Shown: positions 1 through 12,036 of the stretch, piece after piece
How positions within the stretch are numbered: the stretch's first letter is position 1
Layout of the letters: each line of letters starts with the position of its first letter
From: Culex pipiens pallens
Lineage: Eukaryota > Arthropoda > Insecta > Diptera > Culicidae
Assembly: GCF_016801865.2 (NCBI RefSeq)
Contig: NC_068937.1
Span: forward strand, 133,072,455 to 133,136,454
Direction of reading: 5' to 3'
DNA length: 64,000 bases
Program-made: the position numbers and the translations under genes
Notes under the pieces: generated by a model
Told to the model about the DNA's origin: nothing
Databases searched by the model: none
The model's input: only the letters and a program-made list of their open reading frames with translations

Positions 1-2063
1 CGCCCCTCAAAACGCCAAAAAACAACGGAAAGCACTTCCGGCCCTCATCCCCCCCCCTAGGGGGGAGGGGACGAGTACCTCCCACCATCTCATCATCATC
101 GTCATTCTCATCTTTGTAGTCGACGTCGTCGTCCTGGGGGGGGGAGGGAGTGGAAAAGCTCCGCGTGCGACATTAATTTTTATTTACGAATCTTAATTAA
201 AATCATAAACATCCCATCACTCGGATGAAAGCCCGCTGGCAAGTGGGAAGAGTATGGAGGGGGGGAGTAGGGGGTGGTTCCTTGAAACTTCCCCTTAAGT
301 CGTTTAACAGGATCCGCTCCTCTGTTCTCTTTCTCTAGAGAGTGGTTCATTCAAAAGTTAAGCAGGATAAAGCAATTTCCGGCAGGTGTGTGTCGAGCTA
401 GAGGTTTTTTTTTCTGGAGGAAAAACATGTTTTTTTTTTTTCAAATGTTGCTAAAAATTAAATAAATGATAAACTTTAAATAAAAGTATCGAGTAGTGAC
501 TTTGACAGACAGACAGATTTTTTTTCAAAATGGCACAAACACAAAACAATTTGTGCGTCATTTTAGGCCAATTTGTGCTAATTTTCAGCGATTCAATTTA
601 CTGTGAGAATCTCACCGACAGACATCAGATTTTAGATTTAAAATTTAATAGTTAAGATTTTAGATTCCAGAGGGGCAAATAGTTACTAATTCGATAGTTA
701 TTTGATAATTAATGAAATATGTAGAGTAATTATTGGGTAATTAATGTAAATAATGAGCAATCAAACGGATCTATTGCATTTTTGATAATAATCAAACAAT
801 AAACAATAAATAATCATGATTTAATTTGAAATAATAGCGTAACACAAAGAATCCAAGAACGACTGACTCTGTATGTAGGGTGTCTTATCTACCAAAATTC
901 TCTATAAAAACTTCGGTACAATTTTGACAAGAAGGTGATGTCGGGGACTTTAATCCTCATGCTTCCACCTGACTCATCTGAAAGAGCTAGTATATAACCC
1001 AGAGGAAAATGATTTTTGGATCCTAAATCTATGCATCTTTTATTGAATATTCGAGAAAAAAACATGAATAATTTTACAATTATTGATTTTCCTTCCAATA
1101 GGCATTATGTCGGTTTATGTCGGTCAAACAATATTTTCTACTTTGTATTTCATAATCAAAATATTTGGACTCAATTCAAAAATCTAAACGTACTTAATTA
1201 TTTTTGATGTTTTGGAGACATTTTTTTGCTTAAAATTAAACTTATTGAAAATTTGGTACGATTCGAATACAATTTCATCCTTTTTTTATCTATCCAAATA
1301 ATAACTTTAAATACAGTTTTTTTTTTAAATAATTTCTCAATTTGTTTTGTTTAGTGCGAAGTTTCAATCGGCTAATTTTCAGAACCAGAATTAAAATCAG
1401 CGTTTTTTTTCCATATTTTTGTTTTTTTACTAGTTGAATTTCATAAAATTGTATGAATTTTGTCTAAAGGTATTCCTGTAAGGTACAAGGAAATATACGA
1501 TTTTTATTAGACTTCTGATCACTAAATGTTGAATGTTTAATTTCCGAAAAAAAAAAACAAATTGTACGAATGTTATGATTTTTGAAAAAAAAAAGTGATT
1601 TTTGCAAAAAAAAAACTCAAAAATATTTTTGAACAAAGTGTATAAAACTTTTTTCGTATAAAACTGAAACTATTAAAATTTATTGTATAAAAGTATTGTA
1701 TTGTATAAAAGTTAGGCTGGTACACATGTTATTAAAAGTATTTGTCACCCCACTCCCCCCCTCCCCCCCTCCCGTCCATTCAAAGTTTACCCGAAAAATC
1801 AGGGGGCAAAAACAATATTTTATCGAAAAACTTCAAAATTTCAATCCAAATTAAAGTGCAATCAGCTGAAATCAATTTAAAATGCATTTCCGTGCGTTCA
1901 GAATCATTTTTTGCATGTTTGGGTTGATTTAAAAATCTTTTGAATTTTTGAAACTTTTTTTTTTGCAAAAAGTTTTTTTAGCATTATATTTTGTTTTCGT
2001 TAAATCTTACATTTTTTCAAAACTAATCATTGCAAAACAACTGAACTAGTGTAAAATGCATTT
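1..2063. other. Non-coding DNA, GC-rich then AT-rich
   Basis: The first ~330 bases are GC-rich with long C and G runs, including a perfect 14-bp palindrome CCCCCCTAGGGGGG at 52-65. The rest is AT-rich with frequent stops in all frames. The stretch 1740-2060 loosely resembles, in reverse, the dispersed repeat also seen near 12.1-12.5 kb and 15.5-15.9 kb. I see no supportable exon. Confidence 0.6.
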
Positions 2064-2461
2064 CCCGAACAGACGGTAATAACTAAATTCATGCCATTTC
2101 AATAACAAATACTGTTAAAATAACAGAAAGTGTTATGGAATCTTATTGAAAAAACAATTTTTGCATAAGAGTTGAATAAAAACATCATAACAAAAATATG
2201 TTATTGGTCTGATATTGGTTTAAAGCAAAAACAACTTGGAAATCGGATCGGATTAGTTGTTAAAATAACAAAAAATAATAACAAAGATTTGTTCGAAGAA
2301 TAACTTAACATGTTTTAAGTCTGTTATTATAATAACAATACAATAACAAAAAAATCATATCGGCGAATAACAAAACTTGTTATTAATAACATAAAATGTT
2401 ATTGGCCTAGTATTTTCAAATATCAAAAAATGTTATTCCAAAGTTATTTCCGTCTGCTCGG
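2064..2461. mobile_element. MITE with CAGACGG-type ends, copy 1
   Basis: Inverted ends read CCCGAACAGACGG on the left and CCGTCTGCTCGG on the right. The interior is full of AATAACA / TGTTATT motifs. ATTT flanks both ends and may be a 4-bp target duplication. A second copy with the same ends and much of the same interior lies at 37,269-37,713 in the same orientation. It has no coding capacity. The superfamily is not assigned. Confidence 0.75.
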
Positions 2462-2529
2462 ATTTAAACACTATTTGCTTTCAAATGTTGAGACTGTGGC
2501 CTTTTATTTCAATTTTTATTTTTATTGCG

Positions 2530-3825
2530 AAAAATGATGCATGAAAATTAAAAAATCTGTATCTTTTGAATGATTTCTTTTTGATCGATTTGGTGTCTTC
2601 GGCAAAGATGTAGGCATGGATAAGGACCACATTATTAAAAAGATGATGCACAGTAAAAAAATTTGTTGGTGATTTTAATTTAACTTTTTGTCACTAACAC
2701 TTGATTTGCAAAAAAAAACACTATTTTTCTTTCTTTGTTTTTTTTTATGTGTTTTAGGGGACATCAAATGCCAACTTTTCAGACATTTCCAGGTTGTGCA
2801 AAAAATCTTTGACCGAGTTATGATTTTTTAAAATGAATAGTGGTTTTTTTTTAAATCAAAATATTGGCCGCAAAATTTTTTCAACTTCATTTTTCGATGT
2901 TTAATCAAATTTGCAATCAAAAAGTATCATGGGCGAAACTATGAAAACATCAATTTTCCTGTTTTTAAACCTTTGCATGGCAATATCTCAGCAAGTAAGG
3001 GTCGTATCAACAATGTTCAAAAAAACAAAATATAGAGAATTTTCACAGCTTTTCAAAAACATTTTTTTTTTCAAAAGTGAGCAAACATGTGCACTAATTT
3101 AAAAAAATGAAAAACTGCGACTATTTCAAAAAATTTACCTAAAAATGGCTATAACTTGAAAACGGTGCACTTTATCAAAATTTCACTAAAGAACTTTTTG
3201 ATTGCAAATTTGATTTTACATCGAAAAAAGAAGTTGAAAATTTTTTGCGGCCAATATTTCGAATTTTTGAAATCAGTATTGATTTAAAAATTCATAACTC
3301 GGTGAAAGATTTTGTGCACAACCTGGAAATTTATGGAAAGTTGGCTTTGGGATGTCCCCTAAAACATATAATAAAAATTAAAATAGTGTTTTTTGCAAAT
3401 TTTTCTGAGAAAAAGTGAAATTAAAAATCACCAACAAATTTTTTACCGCGTATCATATTTTTCAGTGTAGTCCTTATCCATACCTACAACTTTGCCGAAA
3501 ACACCAAATCTATCAAAAAAATCTTTCAAAAGATCGTCGCTTGTGTGCTATCTTGTGACACGTCTGCTGTAAAGAGATAGGACGTGTCACAAGATAGCAC
3601 ACAGGCGACGAGATACAGATTTTTGAATTTTTATACATCATTTTTGTATGGACAGCTGCCAAATTGGTATGGAAAATTACATGGACAAACTAATGATGCA
3701 AAATGGCTTCTTTGGGCATACCGAAGGCACTAAAAAAGTTTCAGCCGGATTAAAAAATACAAAAAAAAATCGAATGACCGAAATCTGAGAGAATTGCTCA
3801 TATGTTTTTAGGAGTTTTTTCAAAT
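2530..3825. repeat. Foldback (inverted-repeat) element
   Basis: Bases ~2530-3000 reappear as reverse complement in ~3120-3660, centred near 3055. The right arm is interrupted by a small hairpin insertion at 3535-3610. The arms carry GGTGTCTTCGGCAAAG, shared with the foldbacks at 23.4-25.4 and 29.2-30.4 kb. The right tail, through GAGAATTGCTCA, matches the terminus of the 23.4-kb element. There is no credible protein; short ORFs are arm sequence. Confidence 0.8.
3535..3610. mobile_element. 76-bp perfect hairpin insertion
   Basis: Two 30-base arms (3535-3564 and 3581-3610) pair completely, allowing one G-U, around a 16-base loop. AGAT occurs immediately on both sides (3531-3534 and 3611-3614). 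The opposite arm of the host foldback, near 2563-2580, keeps the uninterrupted site, so this is an insertion with a 4-bp target duplication. The size and pairing resemble a pre-miRNA, but a very short MITE is the simpler reading. Confidence 0.8.
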
Positions 3826-3839
3826 TGTTTTATGTAGAA

Positions 3840-4603
3840 CAGTGTTTCTCAACCGGTGAGGAATTCTCCCCTGGGGAAGAATTTTGCCATTCTTTGGGGG
3901 GTGGAATGAGGATGCAATAGAAATGAATTCTTTGTTTTGAACGTTTTTGCTAAAAACTAAAAAAAAATCAAGGGCACTTTTATCAAAGTTTAATGCTTAT
4001 AATTATTTTTAAATTTCTTGTGAAATTTGTGATTTTCCTCGCCTTTTTTCGGTTTTATTTTTGAAAATGTCTAAAATATTTCGGCCAAAATCTTTTAAAA
4101 TTATGAAAGTTTTTTCGAAGAAATCTATATCTCTAAATTTTCATATTGTTTGAAGCATGAAGTGTTCTTGATTTTTTTTGTTCTTGTTGTACTAAATGTC
4201 TGTGATACAGAATTCATTGACATTCTTTCAAACATGAGCAGTGCATTATTTTTTTCTATAATTTTCTCGAGTTCTGTTTTTTCGGTTATAAGGTAATCTT
4301 AATGTTTTTTGTAAGAGATTTTTTAAAAAGATTTGTTGGCTGTTTAAATTTTTCTTTTGGCATTTGCATTCCATTGACCATTAGCAGTTTATTGAAAATT
4401 TGTTAAAACATATCGCTGGGGATTTGTTCTTTTATTGCAAGAGTAGAAAAATGTTTTGTTATGAAATTTTTTACCTTTCTACATAAATAAAGCCTAAATC
4501 ATATTTTTTGTAAATTGATACTAAATTTATAATTAAAGGAGGGAATGAAGGTCTTGATAATAATACAAGGGGGGAATTGGTCGAAAAAGGTTGAGAACCG
4601 CTG
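3840..4603. mobile_element. Non-autonomous hAT element
   Basis: The ends are CAGTGTTTCTCAACC and GGTTGAGAACCGCTG, a classic hAT terminal inverted repeat. They are flanked by a perfect 8-bp duplication ATGTAGAA (3832-3839 and 4604-4611), the hAT hallmark. The 764-bp interior encodes no transposase. It sits at the tail of the preceding foldback, so it inserted later. It contains the 21-base motif at 4221-4241 that is also the core of the tandem array at 12.65-13.3 kb. Confidence 0.92.
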
Positions 4604-4611
4604 ATGTAGAA

Positions 4612-6854
4612 GATCGAAAGCCAACCAAACCTAACCTCAAAATGATTTAAAAAAAAAGGTTTGTAATTTGTTCTACGAAACACACACTTTCAAAACAGTT
4701 CGAGTACGCCTTCTGAATCGTTGCCTGCAATCTGTTCGACGGTCTCAATTTCTTATTTCGGAGAATTTTGTATTGTCAGGTTTCTTTTTCAAGCCAAAAA
4801 AAAACAACAAACGGAGAATCTTCACCCAAATTTTACACGCAACACCGTTTTGAAAGAGCCCACCTACATTAATGATTCGTGCGCTCCATTTCGCATTAAT
4901 CCCAAATCAATGGAGAATCAACTTTGCTTTCTTCGCAAGCCTTGGGGCTAGGTACTTCGATCAAGATGCAAGACGATACCGTCAAAGCCAGAAACCACGT
5001 CATATTTTAAGAGTGGATATTGATTTCAAGATGTTTGGAGGCTTCATTATTTGAAGGCAACTTTTCTGACGAACCTCACAAAGGACTCAAACTTAAATCG
5101 AACATAACCTCAAATTGGGGTAATCATTGGCTCAACTTTGATGTCGTTTCTGGCGGAGACAACTCTTTCAAACTACCATTACCAGCCCGTGGGTGGGGGG
5201 GGGCGTCAAACAACAATTTCGATACAAAGTTCGTCCCCGAAAATTGTCAACTTTAATCAAACCGCTGTGTACCGAGGACAACCCTCTTGTACTTAGGCGG
5301 TGGAGAGAAGGCCCACAATTTTCAGGTAAAACCCAAAACGAGACGAGCTTTGGGTCTCCGAGACAAGACAGCGAAACCGTGCAAATGGCGGCACAGGAAA
5401 TAAATTTAAATTTAATGTTCTTTTAAATTGTTTCCATGGGCGAGCCGAGCCGTGCGACCGTCTTGGTGGCCATTTTCCGGCCCGGGGAAAATTCTTACTT
5501 TTACGAGCCCAGAGTTGGGTGATGTGCGGGCAAGCGAAATAAGCTTGCGTTTTCCATTTTCATTCGATTACTGTTTGCTGGGCGGTTGGAGTCGGAACCT
5601 TTTGGGAAACCCCGGGAAAAAGCGACAGACTGGCTGATGATGATGACGATGGCCACCGGCAAAAGTTTTCGGGGCCGCCCGTCACGAAGGTCGAAGTCGA
5701 AAGATGATTCTTTTTTTCTTGGATTTTGAATGGTTTTTTTTTTTTGCTAGGCGTGGAAAACTTTTCAGCTGAACTTTTCAGAAAATCGAACAAGAATTTG
5801 AACCTAGATTGCTAACGAAGATTGAGCGTCGAAGCAGCTTAAAAGAGGCGAAATGGAAAATTCAAGTTTGCAGTTGAAAACATGCAACGTCGTGAAATGA
5901 CGAATGATTTAATTTTATGGTTGATCATGAGGATCATTATAATTTATGCAAAAATCAGTGGTCAGTCTGACGAATCACTCTTAAGTAATTACATTTAATG
6001 AAAAAGTTGCCAGAACAATAAATTACGAACTGTTGTCATTCATCCGATCCAATCGACGATTTCCATGTCGTACAATAAAAAAAAAGGTCAAAGAATGATG
6101 CCCTTTATTGTCAGGATGAGCCATTTATCATCCAGCACCGAAACCCTTCCCGATATTGAAACCCTCTTTAAGGGTCGATTCACTTCACTGGCAGCACTGC
6201 TCTCGATTATTAATTATGATGCTTTTTTCGTCCCGAATCAGTGACTGAAAATTGAATTTCTCTCGCGATGGGTTTCCCCGATTACTAATTATAAAGTGTC
6301 GTTCAATAAGATGGCGCAAAATAACAATTAATTTCGCTAAACATGACACGGTTGCGAGTTCGAAGCAAAGAAAAAAGGAACCGTACATTTTCCCGAAATG
6401 GTCAGCCAAATAGGAAAAAAAAAGTTTCACAGCGGGGGAAGTTCCGCGGAAACTCCGAATCATTAATTAATGTTTACATTTCACTTTTGGGGCTGGCGCG
6501 GGCGTGAAGTTCCGTTATTCTATACTTTTCATTCGGTTGTCTTTCCACTTGGTCCACTTCATTGATGGTCGGAATTGGGGGGAGAAAAAAAATCGAGGAC
6601 GAGCAGAGTTTTTCACCGCGGAAACCCCCCACAAAAAAAAGGACTGTCTGCCACGTGGCCTCCCCGTTTGGCATGGTCAGAAGAAAAGGGTCATTCGTTA
6701 CGACTGGTCCTGGTCCAATTTAAGCTAATTGATGAACTTTCGCTGGAGTTGGGTTGGGAAATTGGGGGTAAGATTGAACCTGACATTAAAAATATATTTC
6801 CAAGTATTTCCAAGATCCAAAAAGGTCAGTTCTTTTATTAACAAATAACTAGTC
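4612..6854. other. Non-repetitive intergenic or intronic DNA
   Basis: This stretch is more GC-rich than its surroundings and lacks inverted or tandem repeats. Several 60-90 codon open frames overlap on both strands, with no recognisable domain, splice pattern or consistent coding strand, so I call no gene. It could be the interior of a large intron or a regulatory region. Confidence 0.5.
6205..6475. promoter_or_regulatory. Candidate enhancer: TAATTA motif cluster
   Basis: Four homeodomain-type cores occur in about 260 bp of otherwise mixed, non-repetitive sequence: TTAATTA at 6210-6216, CTAATTA at 6285-6291, CAATTAATT at 6325-6333 and ATTAATTAAT at 6462-6471. Such clusters are common in insect developmental enhancers. 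AT-rich background makes chance a serious alternative, so this is only a candidate. Confidence 0.2.
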
Positions 6855-7788
6855 TTAGTGATTTTTCACGCTAAAAAATTGCAAATTTCACGGGGACCTT
6901 AATTTCAAAACACCAAATTTCAAGGCAATTTCGCGGAACGTAAAAAATTGTTAAAATAACTCTGAAAATCCTATGTTTAAATCACAGAAACTACTTTTTA
7001 TGCTTCATTATATATCATTTTTCAATAAACTTCAAAAAAAAAACGAAACGAGGTGTAGGGCATGTGTATAACCATTTATTGAACTGCTCATTTTAATATT
7101 CGACAAATATTCCTAGTTAAAAGACTGATTTGCTTCTATTTTATCTTTTTATAATCTATTGAATTTCATATCAAAGTAAGATTTAACAATTTTCAGCCAA
7201 AATGATTAAAATAATTTTACATTTTCCGAGTAAAATATTTGCAAAGGTTTTTATCGCACTTTCCTAATACTAAATTAAAAGTAAATAGACGAACATAAGT
7301 TAATCAGTACATATCGAAATTTTCAAAATTTGTTTCAAAGTCAGAACAAGAAAAAGAAAAAAAAGATGGATTTTTTTTAAACTTTCACGGGAACCATCCA
7401 CCAAAATTAAGCTGTACTCATAAAAAATCTGAAATTAAAAAAAAATAAACAGTCAATTTTAACATTTTTTTTAAGTTTTGGTTGTAAAATCCAAAATTTG
7501 TAAAATATAAACCTTTTTGTTATGAGAAATACTGGAATCAAAAGATTAATTTTATCGTCCATGCGATAACTTGTTGATTCCTAGAACATATTTTTTTTTA
7601 TTTTGAAAGATTTATGTTACATGATTTAATAAATATTTAATATTTTTTTCTTAATAAGTATTCATAAGTCATTCAGATGCAAATTCAAAGAATTAATTTT
7701 AGAAAATTATTAAATTTCACGGAATTTCACGGAAATCCTAAAATTTCACGAATTTCACGGTGTCCGCGAAATTGTGAAAATTCACTAA
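6855..7788. mobile_element. TIR element with TTAGTGA ends
   Basis: The left end TTAGTGATTTTTCACG and the right end GTGAAAATTCACTAA are inverted copies. TTTCACGG-like motifs recur just inside both ends. There is no coding capacity and the target duplication is unclear. It is probably a degenerate MITE. Confidence 0.6.
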
Positions 7789-8822
7789 CCCTACAAATCA
7801 CCTATAGTTATTTTGAAGCTTATTCTACCTAATCAAACATTGGAATACAGTTAGGGTACGTAATCCACATTTAAATAGTAGCTTTAAAAAATCAAGCTAC
7901 CAAATCAACCTAGAAAACATTGTTTTTCTGAGTTTATCTTATTCTAAAAAATTTCAAAACTGCCAAATCAATTTTGCGCATTTTGTGTTAAAGCCTAAGA
8001 GATGGCTGATTTGCCTATCTAAATTGATCAATGTAATATTAATTTTTCGGCGCTATTTTTTTTAGGATACATCTATTTTTTCTCGAATTTTCGAACTACA
8101 ATTTCATCGAAGTCTACTAATCGGTCAGAAAACCTGTTGGATACCGGTTTTTAAATTTAAAGATAGCAACTGTCAATGTCTGTCGAAATTGTATTAAAAT
8201 TTCTATGGAAGATTAAATTAAATCTTAGTTCACAGGAAAAGAACTCACATATTTTCAGGCAGATAAAAATAAAAAAAAAATAGCTTTAACGCCACATTTG
8301 CTCATTCCTACCTGCTAAGTATTCTAACACAATAAAGACGATTTTCTGAAAAATATTTGTAAGAAAATCAAAAGGAAGAAGAAGAGACCATTTCTTTCAG
8401 ATTAAAAAAGCTAAAATGCTTTTTGTACAAAATACTTATTCGTAAATACCATATTTTGAAGAAAAAAACAACCTAATATTAATTTAAGTTGCAGTAAATT
8501 TGCAAAATTTTAAAACACTTTAATAACTGGTTTTCAATACCAAATACAATTTTTACCAAAAGCCGCATTAATTTTGGAATACAAAAAACATGCGATGCTT
8601 TAAATGAATGATGCCGATTTTACATAATTTTGTAAGCTTAAAAGATTTTATGTAAATATTAAAATTTACACAAAACACATTTTTTTTGTGAAATTCACAA
8701 ATTTTAAAAGCGAAATAGTCATAAATATTATGAATATATCAGCTAATTAACATTATTTTTGAAAATTAGTTCGTTGCAAATATTTTTTTGAAGCTTATGT
8801 ATCTCGGCTCTGACCAAAGTCG
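7789..8822. other. AT-rich DNA without recognised features
   Basis: This is strongly AT-rich sequence with stops throughout all frames. I see no repeat structure, motif cluster or exon. Confidence 0.5.
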
Positions 8823-8931
8823 ACGGAGGACAGGGTTGCCAAGTTGCCAGATAAAACTAGGAATGCCAGATTTTTTATGTGTCAGCCTGAATAAAGATTT
8901 ACCTTTCTCTGTGCCAGATATTGACAGATTT

Positions 8932-11247
8932 CAGGTGAATTCCAGAGATGGTTCAGCAGCAAAACTGAAGGGCGATATCCAGAAGCTGACACGGCGGAGC
9001 GCAAAGTACATCATTGCTGGTGACCTCAACGCGAAGCATGAAGTTTGGGGCAACAGCAGGAGGAATCGGAACGGAGTGATTCTGCACAACGATCTGCAAA
9101 ACGGATACTACAACGTTGTGAGCCCGGATCGTCCAACGAGGGTGGCTCGGTCTGGGAATCACTCAATCATCGACTTCTTCATTACCAATATGGCTGAGAA
9201 CGTGGCTCATCCTGAGGTGTTTGAAGAGTTGAGTTCTGATCACTATCCAGTGGTTGTGGAGGTTGGAGCTTCCGTTACTTCACAGAGGCAACCAACCCGG
9301 AAAGATTATCACAACGTTGACTGGCAGCAGTTTCAGCAAGTGGTCGACAGCAACATCGACTATGATCAACACCCGGAAACTTCTGCCGATATTGATCGTT
9401 CGCTGGAGGTGATCCAGCAGGCTATCAACCAAGCGGAGGCTGCCAACGTTCGGGAGGTTCCTGTTAATTTTAAGGTAACTGATATTGACGTAGATACTAA
9501 ACACTTGATTAGACTTAGGAATGTTTATAGGAGACAATATCAACGGACTGGGGACTATGACAAAAAGATTTCAGTGAATAATTTGAACAAAATCATACAA
9601 GACCGACTTGACAATATCAGAAATCAAGAATTTTCAAAACATGTAAGCCAGCTTGGGAATTATTCAAAACCATTTTGGAAACTTTCAAAAGTTCTTAAAA
9701 ACAAACCAAAGCCTATTCCTCCTCTTATTGTTGAGGATTCTCCTTTGATTACATCCGAGGAAAAGGCAAATGCACTTGGGCTTCATTTTGTTAGTTCACA
9801 TAATCTTGGCGCTTCTATGACCAGCCGTAAAGAAATATCAGTTGCCAATAGTATTTCAACAATCAATGACTCTACCTTTGAATTTCCTGCAGATTCCCAT
9901 GTTTCTGGTGAGGAAGTCAAAGTTGCAGTTAAACAAATGAAAAATATGAAAGCTCCAGGCTTTGATAACATTTTTAATCTAGTGTTGAAAAAACAGAGTG
10001 ATCAGTTCTTTCAACATCTAGCCAATATTTTCAATAAATGTTTGCAACTTGGTTACTTCCCCACCAATTGGAAACTGGGCAAAGTCATACCAATTTTGAA
10101 GCCTCAAAAAGATCCAACATCGCCAACAAGTTATCGTCCCATTAGTCTTTTGAGTAGTCTGTCCAAACTCTTTGAGAAGGTCATCTATTCAAGGCTTTTG
10201 GATTTTACCAACGATAATAATATAATTTTGAACGAGCAGCTTGGCTTCCGAAAGGGACATAATACTACTCATCAGCTTACGAGAGTAACTAAAATCATCA
10301 AGCAGAACAAGCTTGAGTCTAAATCAACTGCTATGGCTTTGTTGGATGTTGAGAAGGCTTTTGACAATGTTTGGCATGATGGTTTGATACATAAACTGTA
10401 TTTATACGGTTTTCCAATGTATCTTATCAAAATTATCCAGCACTATCTTTCGGAGAGATCGTTCAGGGTTTTTCTGAATGGGATTGCTTCTGGATTATTC
10501 AACATTGATGCTGGGGTTCCCCAAGGAAGTATTCTTGGCCCACTTCTGTACAATATTTTTACATCTGATTTGCCTACTCTTCCTGGTAATGGTGTGTTGT
10601 CACTTTTCGCTGATGACACTGCCGTTATTTATAAGGGTAAAATAACCAGATATTTAGTTGGCCGTCTTCAGAAGGGTCTTGACGTTCTTTCCGAATACTT
10701 TGGCGACTGGAAAATTCGCATAAATGCAGCCAAAACTCAAACCATCATTTTTCCACTTTCCAAATCGGCCAGATTTGCCCCAAAGGATGATGTTTTGATA
10801 AAAATGAATGATGTTTCGATACCCTGGTCAAAGGAAGTTGTCTATTTAGGTCTCATACTTGACTCGAAACTTTTGTTTCGGCAGCATGTAGATAAAATAT
10901 TGAACAAGTGCAGCATTCTCATCAGGTGTTTGTATCCTTTAATTAACAGAAAATCAAAGCTATCTTTGAAAAATAAGCTAGCTGTTTACAAACAAATAAT
11001 TTACCCCGTTATTGAGTATGCAGTACCTGTTTGGGAGTGTTGCGCTAGAACTCATAAATTGAAGCTCCAGCGTGTCCAAAACAAGGTACTCAAAATGGTT
11101 TTGAATGTTCCTGGCTGGACAAGATCAAGTGAGGTTCATGAATTAGCAGAAGTAAAAATGTTGGATCAGAAGATTCAAGAAAAATGTTTGAAATTCAGGG
11201 AAAAATGTGCTATTTCTGAATACCCCTTGATTCAAGGATTGGTTTAG
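8932..11247 (+). CDS. LINE ORF2: partial endonuclease plus reverse transcriptase
   Basis: Retrotransposition polyprotein of the Jockey clade, 771 residues left from the first element codon (8932) to the stop. The open frame extends upstream to 8788, but those codons are host sequence before the target duplication. The C-terminal half of an APE-type endonuclease is visible (GDLNAKHEVWG, then a terminal SSDHYPVVV with the catalytic SDH). The reverse transcriptase follows with NWKLGKVIPILKP, YRPISLLSSLSKLFEKVI, LGFRKGHNTTHQL, LDVEKAFDNVWHDGL, GVPQGSILGPLLYNIF and the catalytic FADD box near 10,606-10,617. The endonuclease N-terminus with its early catalytic residues is missing, so this copy cannot be autonomous. 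It has no host function. Confidence 0.93.
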   Translation, partial: QVNSRDGSAAKLKGDIQKLTRRSAKYIIAGDLNAKHEVWGNSRRNRNGVILHNDLQNGYYNVVSPDRPTRVARSGNHSIIDFFITNMAENVAHPEVFEELSSDHYPVVVEVGASVTSQRQPTRKDYHNVDWQQFQQVVDSNIDYDQHPETSADIDRSLEVIQQAINQAEAANVREVPVNFKVTDIDVDTKHLIRLRNVYRRQYQRTGDYDKKISVNNLNKIIQDRLDNIRNQEFSKHVSQLGNYSKPFWKLSKVLKNKPKPIPPLIVEDSPLITSEEKANALGLHFVSSHNLGASMTSRKEISVANSISTINDSTFEFPADSHVSGEEVKVAVKQMKNMKAPGFDNIFNLVLKKQSDQFFQHLANIFNKCLQLGYFPTNWKLGKVIPILKPQKDPTSPTSYRPISLLSSLSKLFEKVIYSRLLDFTNDNNIILNEQLGFRKGHNTTHQLTRVTKIIKQNKLESKSTAMALLDVEKAFDNVWHDGLIHKLYLYGFPMYLIKIIQHYLSERSFRVFLNGIASGLFNIDAGVPQGSILGPLLYNIFTSDLPTLPGNGVLSLFADDTAVIYKGKITRYLVGRLQKGLDVLSEYFGDWKIRINAAKTQTIIFPLSKSARFAPKDDVLIKMNDVSIPWSKEVVYLGLILDSKLLFRQHVDKILNKCSILIRCLYPLINRKSKLSLKNKLAVYKQIIYPVIEYAVPVWECCARTHKLKLQRVQNKVLKMVLNVPGWTRSSEVHELAEVKMLDQKIQEKCLKFREKCAISEYPLIQGLV

Positions 11248-11462
11248 TTTATGGTAAGATTAAGTTAGTTTTAGGATTAGGTTATGTTTTCTTAACATTT
11301 TTTTTTTTCTCATTGTACCTAATGTTACGAAAATGATAAATCATATACTTTTAAAGTTATGAAAATGAACAGTGTTTAAATCACGAAAAGCAAACTAAAG
11401 CTGAAGAGCCACAGCTGACCACTTATTATGTAAACCAAATGTAATTATTATAAGAAAGATTC

Positions 11463-11468
11463 AATAAA
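11463..11468 (+). terminator. LINE polyadenylation signal
   Basis: AATAAA about 14 bases before the A-tail that ends at 11,496. It marks the 3' end of the retrotransposed transcript. Confidence 0.85.
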
Positions 11469-11550
11469 GTATATTTAATTCAAAAAAAAAAAAAAATTAT
11501 TGACAGATTTTGCCAGATTTTTCACTTGATGCCCATTTTGAAAAAAATAT

Positions 11551-12036
11551 TGATTAAAATGAACATATTTAATAGAAAATCTAAGAAAACTAGAATGTGT
11601 TTTTCAAAAAGAAGATGCAATTCAACATTTTTGAGGTCATAAAATTAGTTAAACCATCTGAAATCTACAAACTTTTGAATCAATTCATACTCTCCCTCCC
11701 CTTCGTCATTCAGAATTGTTTAATTTTCGTCTGCTAGATTTTTCCAGATTTTGTATTGATACTTTGCCAGATTTTTTAAATTTTGACCTGGTAACCCTGA
11801 TTAAAATGAACGAAAATATTTAAAAAATTAATGTGTTTTTCTTAAAGAAAATGTAAATTCGACATTTTTGAGGGCATAAAATCACTTCAACCATCTGAAT
11901 TCTACAAACTTTTGAATTAACTCATATCCTCTCACTCTTTCACCATTCAGAATTGTTAGATTTTCGTCGGCCAGATTTTTTCAGATTTTTTATCGATACT
12001 TTGCCAGATTTTTCAAATTTTGGCCTGGTAACCCTG
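11551..12036. repeat. Two-copy tandem duplication (~247 bp)
   Basis: Both copies start with TGATTAAAATGAAC, at 11,551 and 11,798. Both run through a shared stretch with TTTTTGAGG, ACAAACTTTTGAAT and ATTCAGAATTGTT to a CCAGATTTTT block and CTGGTAACCCTGA. The duplication lies inside the hAT-like element and includes its right end, so the element has two potential right termini (near 11,800 and 12,036). Confidence 0.75.

Larger units (their letters stand above)
8932..11497 (+). mobile_element. Jockey-clade LINE, 5'-truncated
   Basis: A non-LTR retrotransposon copy bounded by a perfect 13-bp target duplication TATTGACAGATTT (8919-8931 and 11,498-11,510). It ends in AATAAA (11,463-11,468) and an A-tail (11,482-11,496). 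The 5' end is lost, as is usual for target-primed reverse transcription, so ORF1 and the endonuclease N-terminus are absent. The remaining ORF2 has no stop or frameshift, suggesting a recent insertion. Confidence 0.95.
8831..12036. mobile_element. hAT-like non-autonomous element (LINE-interrupted)
   Basis: Ends CAGGGTTGCCA and TGGTAACCCTG are inverted with one mismatch. Flanking ACGGAGGA (8823-8830) and ACGGAGGG (12,037-12,044) form an 8-bp duplication with one mismatch, which fits a hAT. The element proper is 8831-8931 plus 11,511-12,036. The LINE at 8932-11,497 was inserted into it later. CCAGATTTTT-type motifs recur through the remaining sequence. Confidence 0.75.

Noticed and set aside
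8788..8931. N-terminal part of the LINE ORF
   Set aside because: The 13-bp target duplication places the element start at 8932; the upstream open codons are host sequence and the frame starts at TTG.
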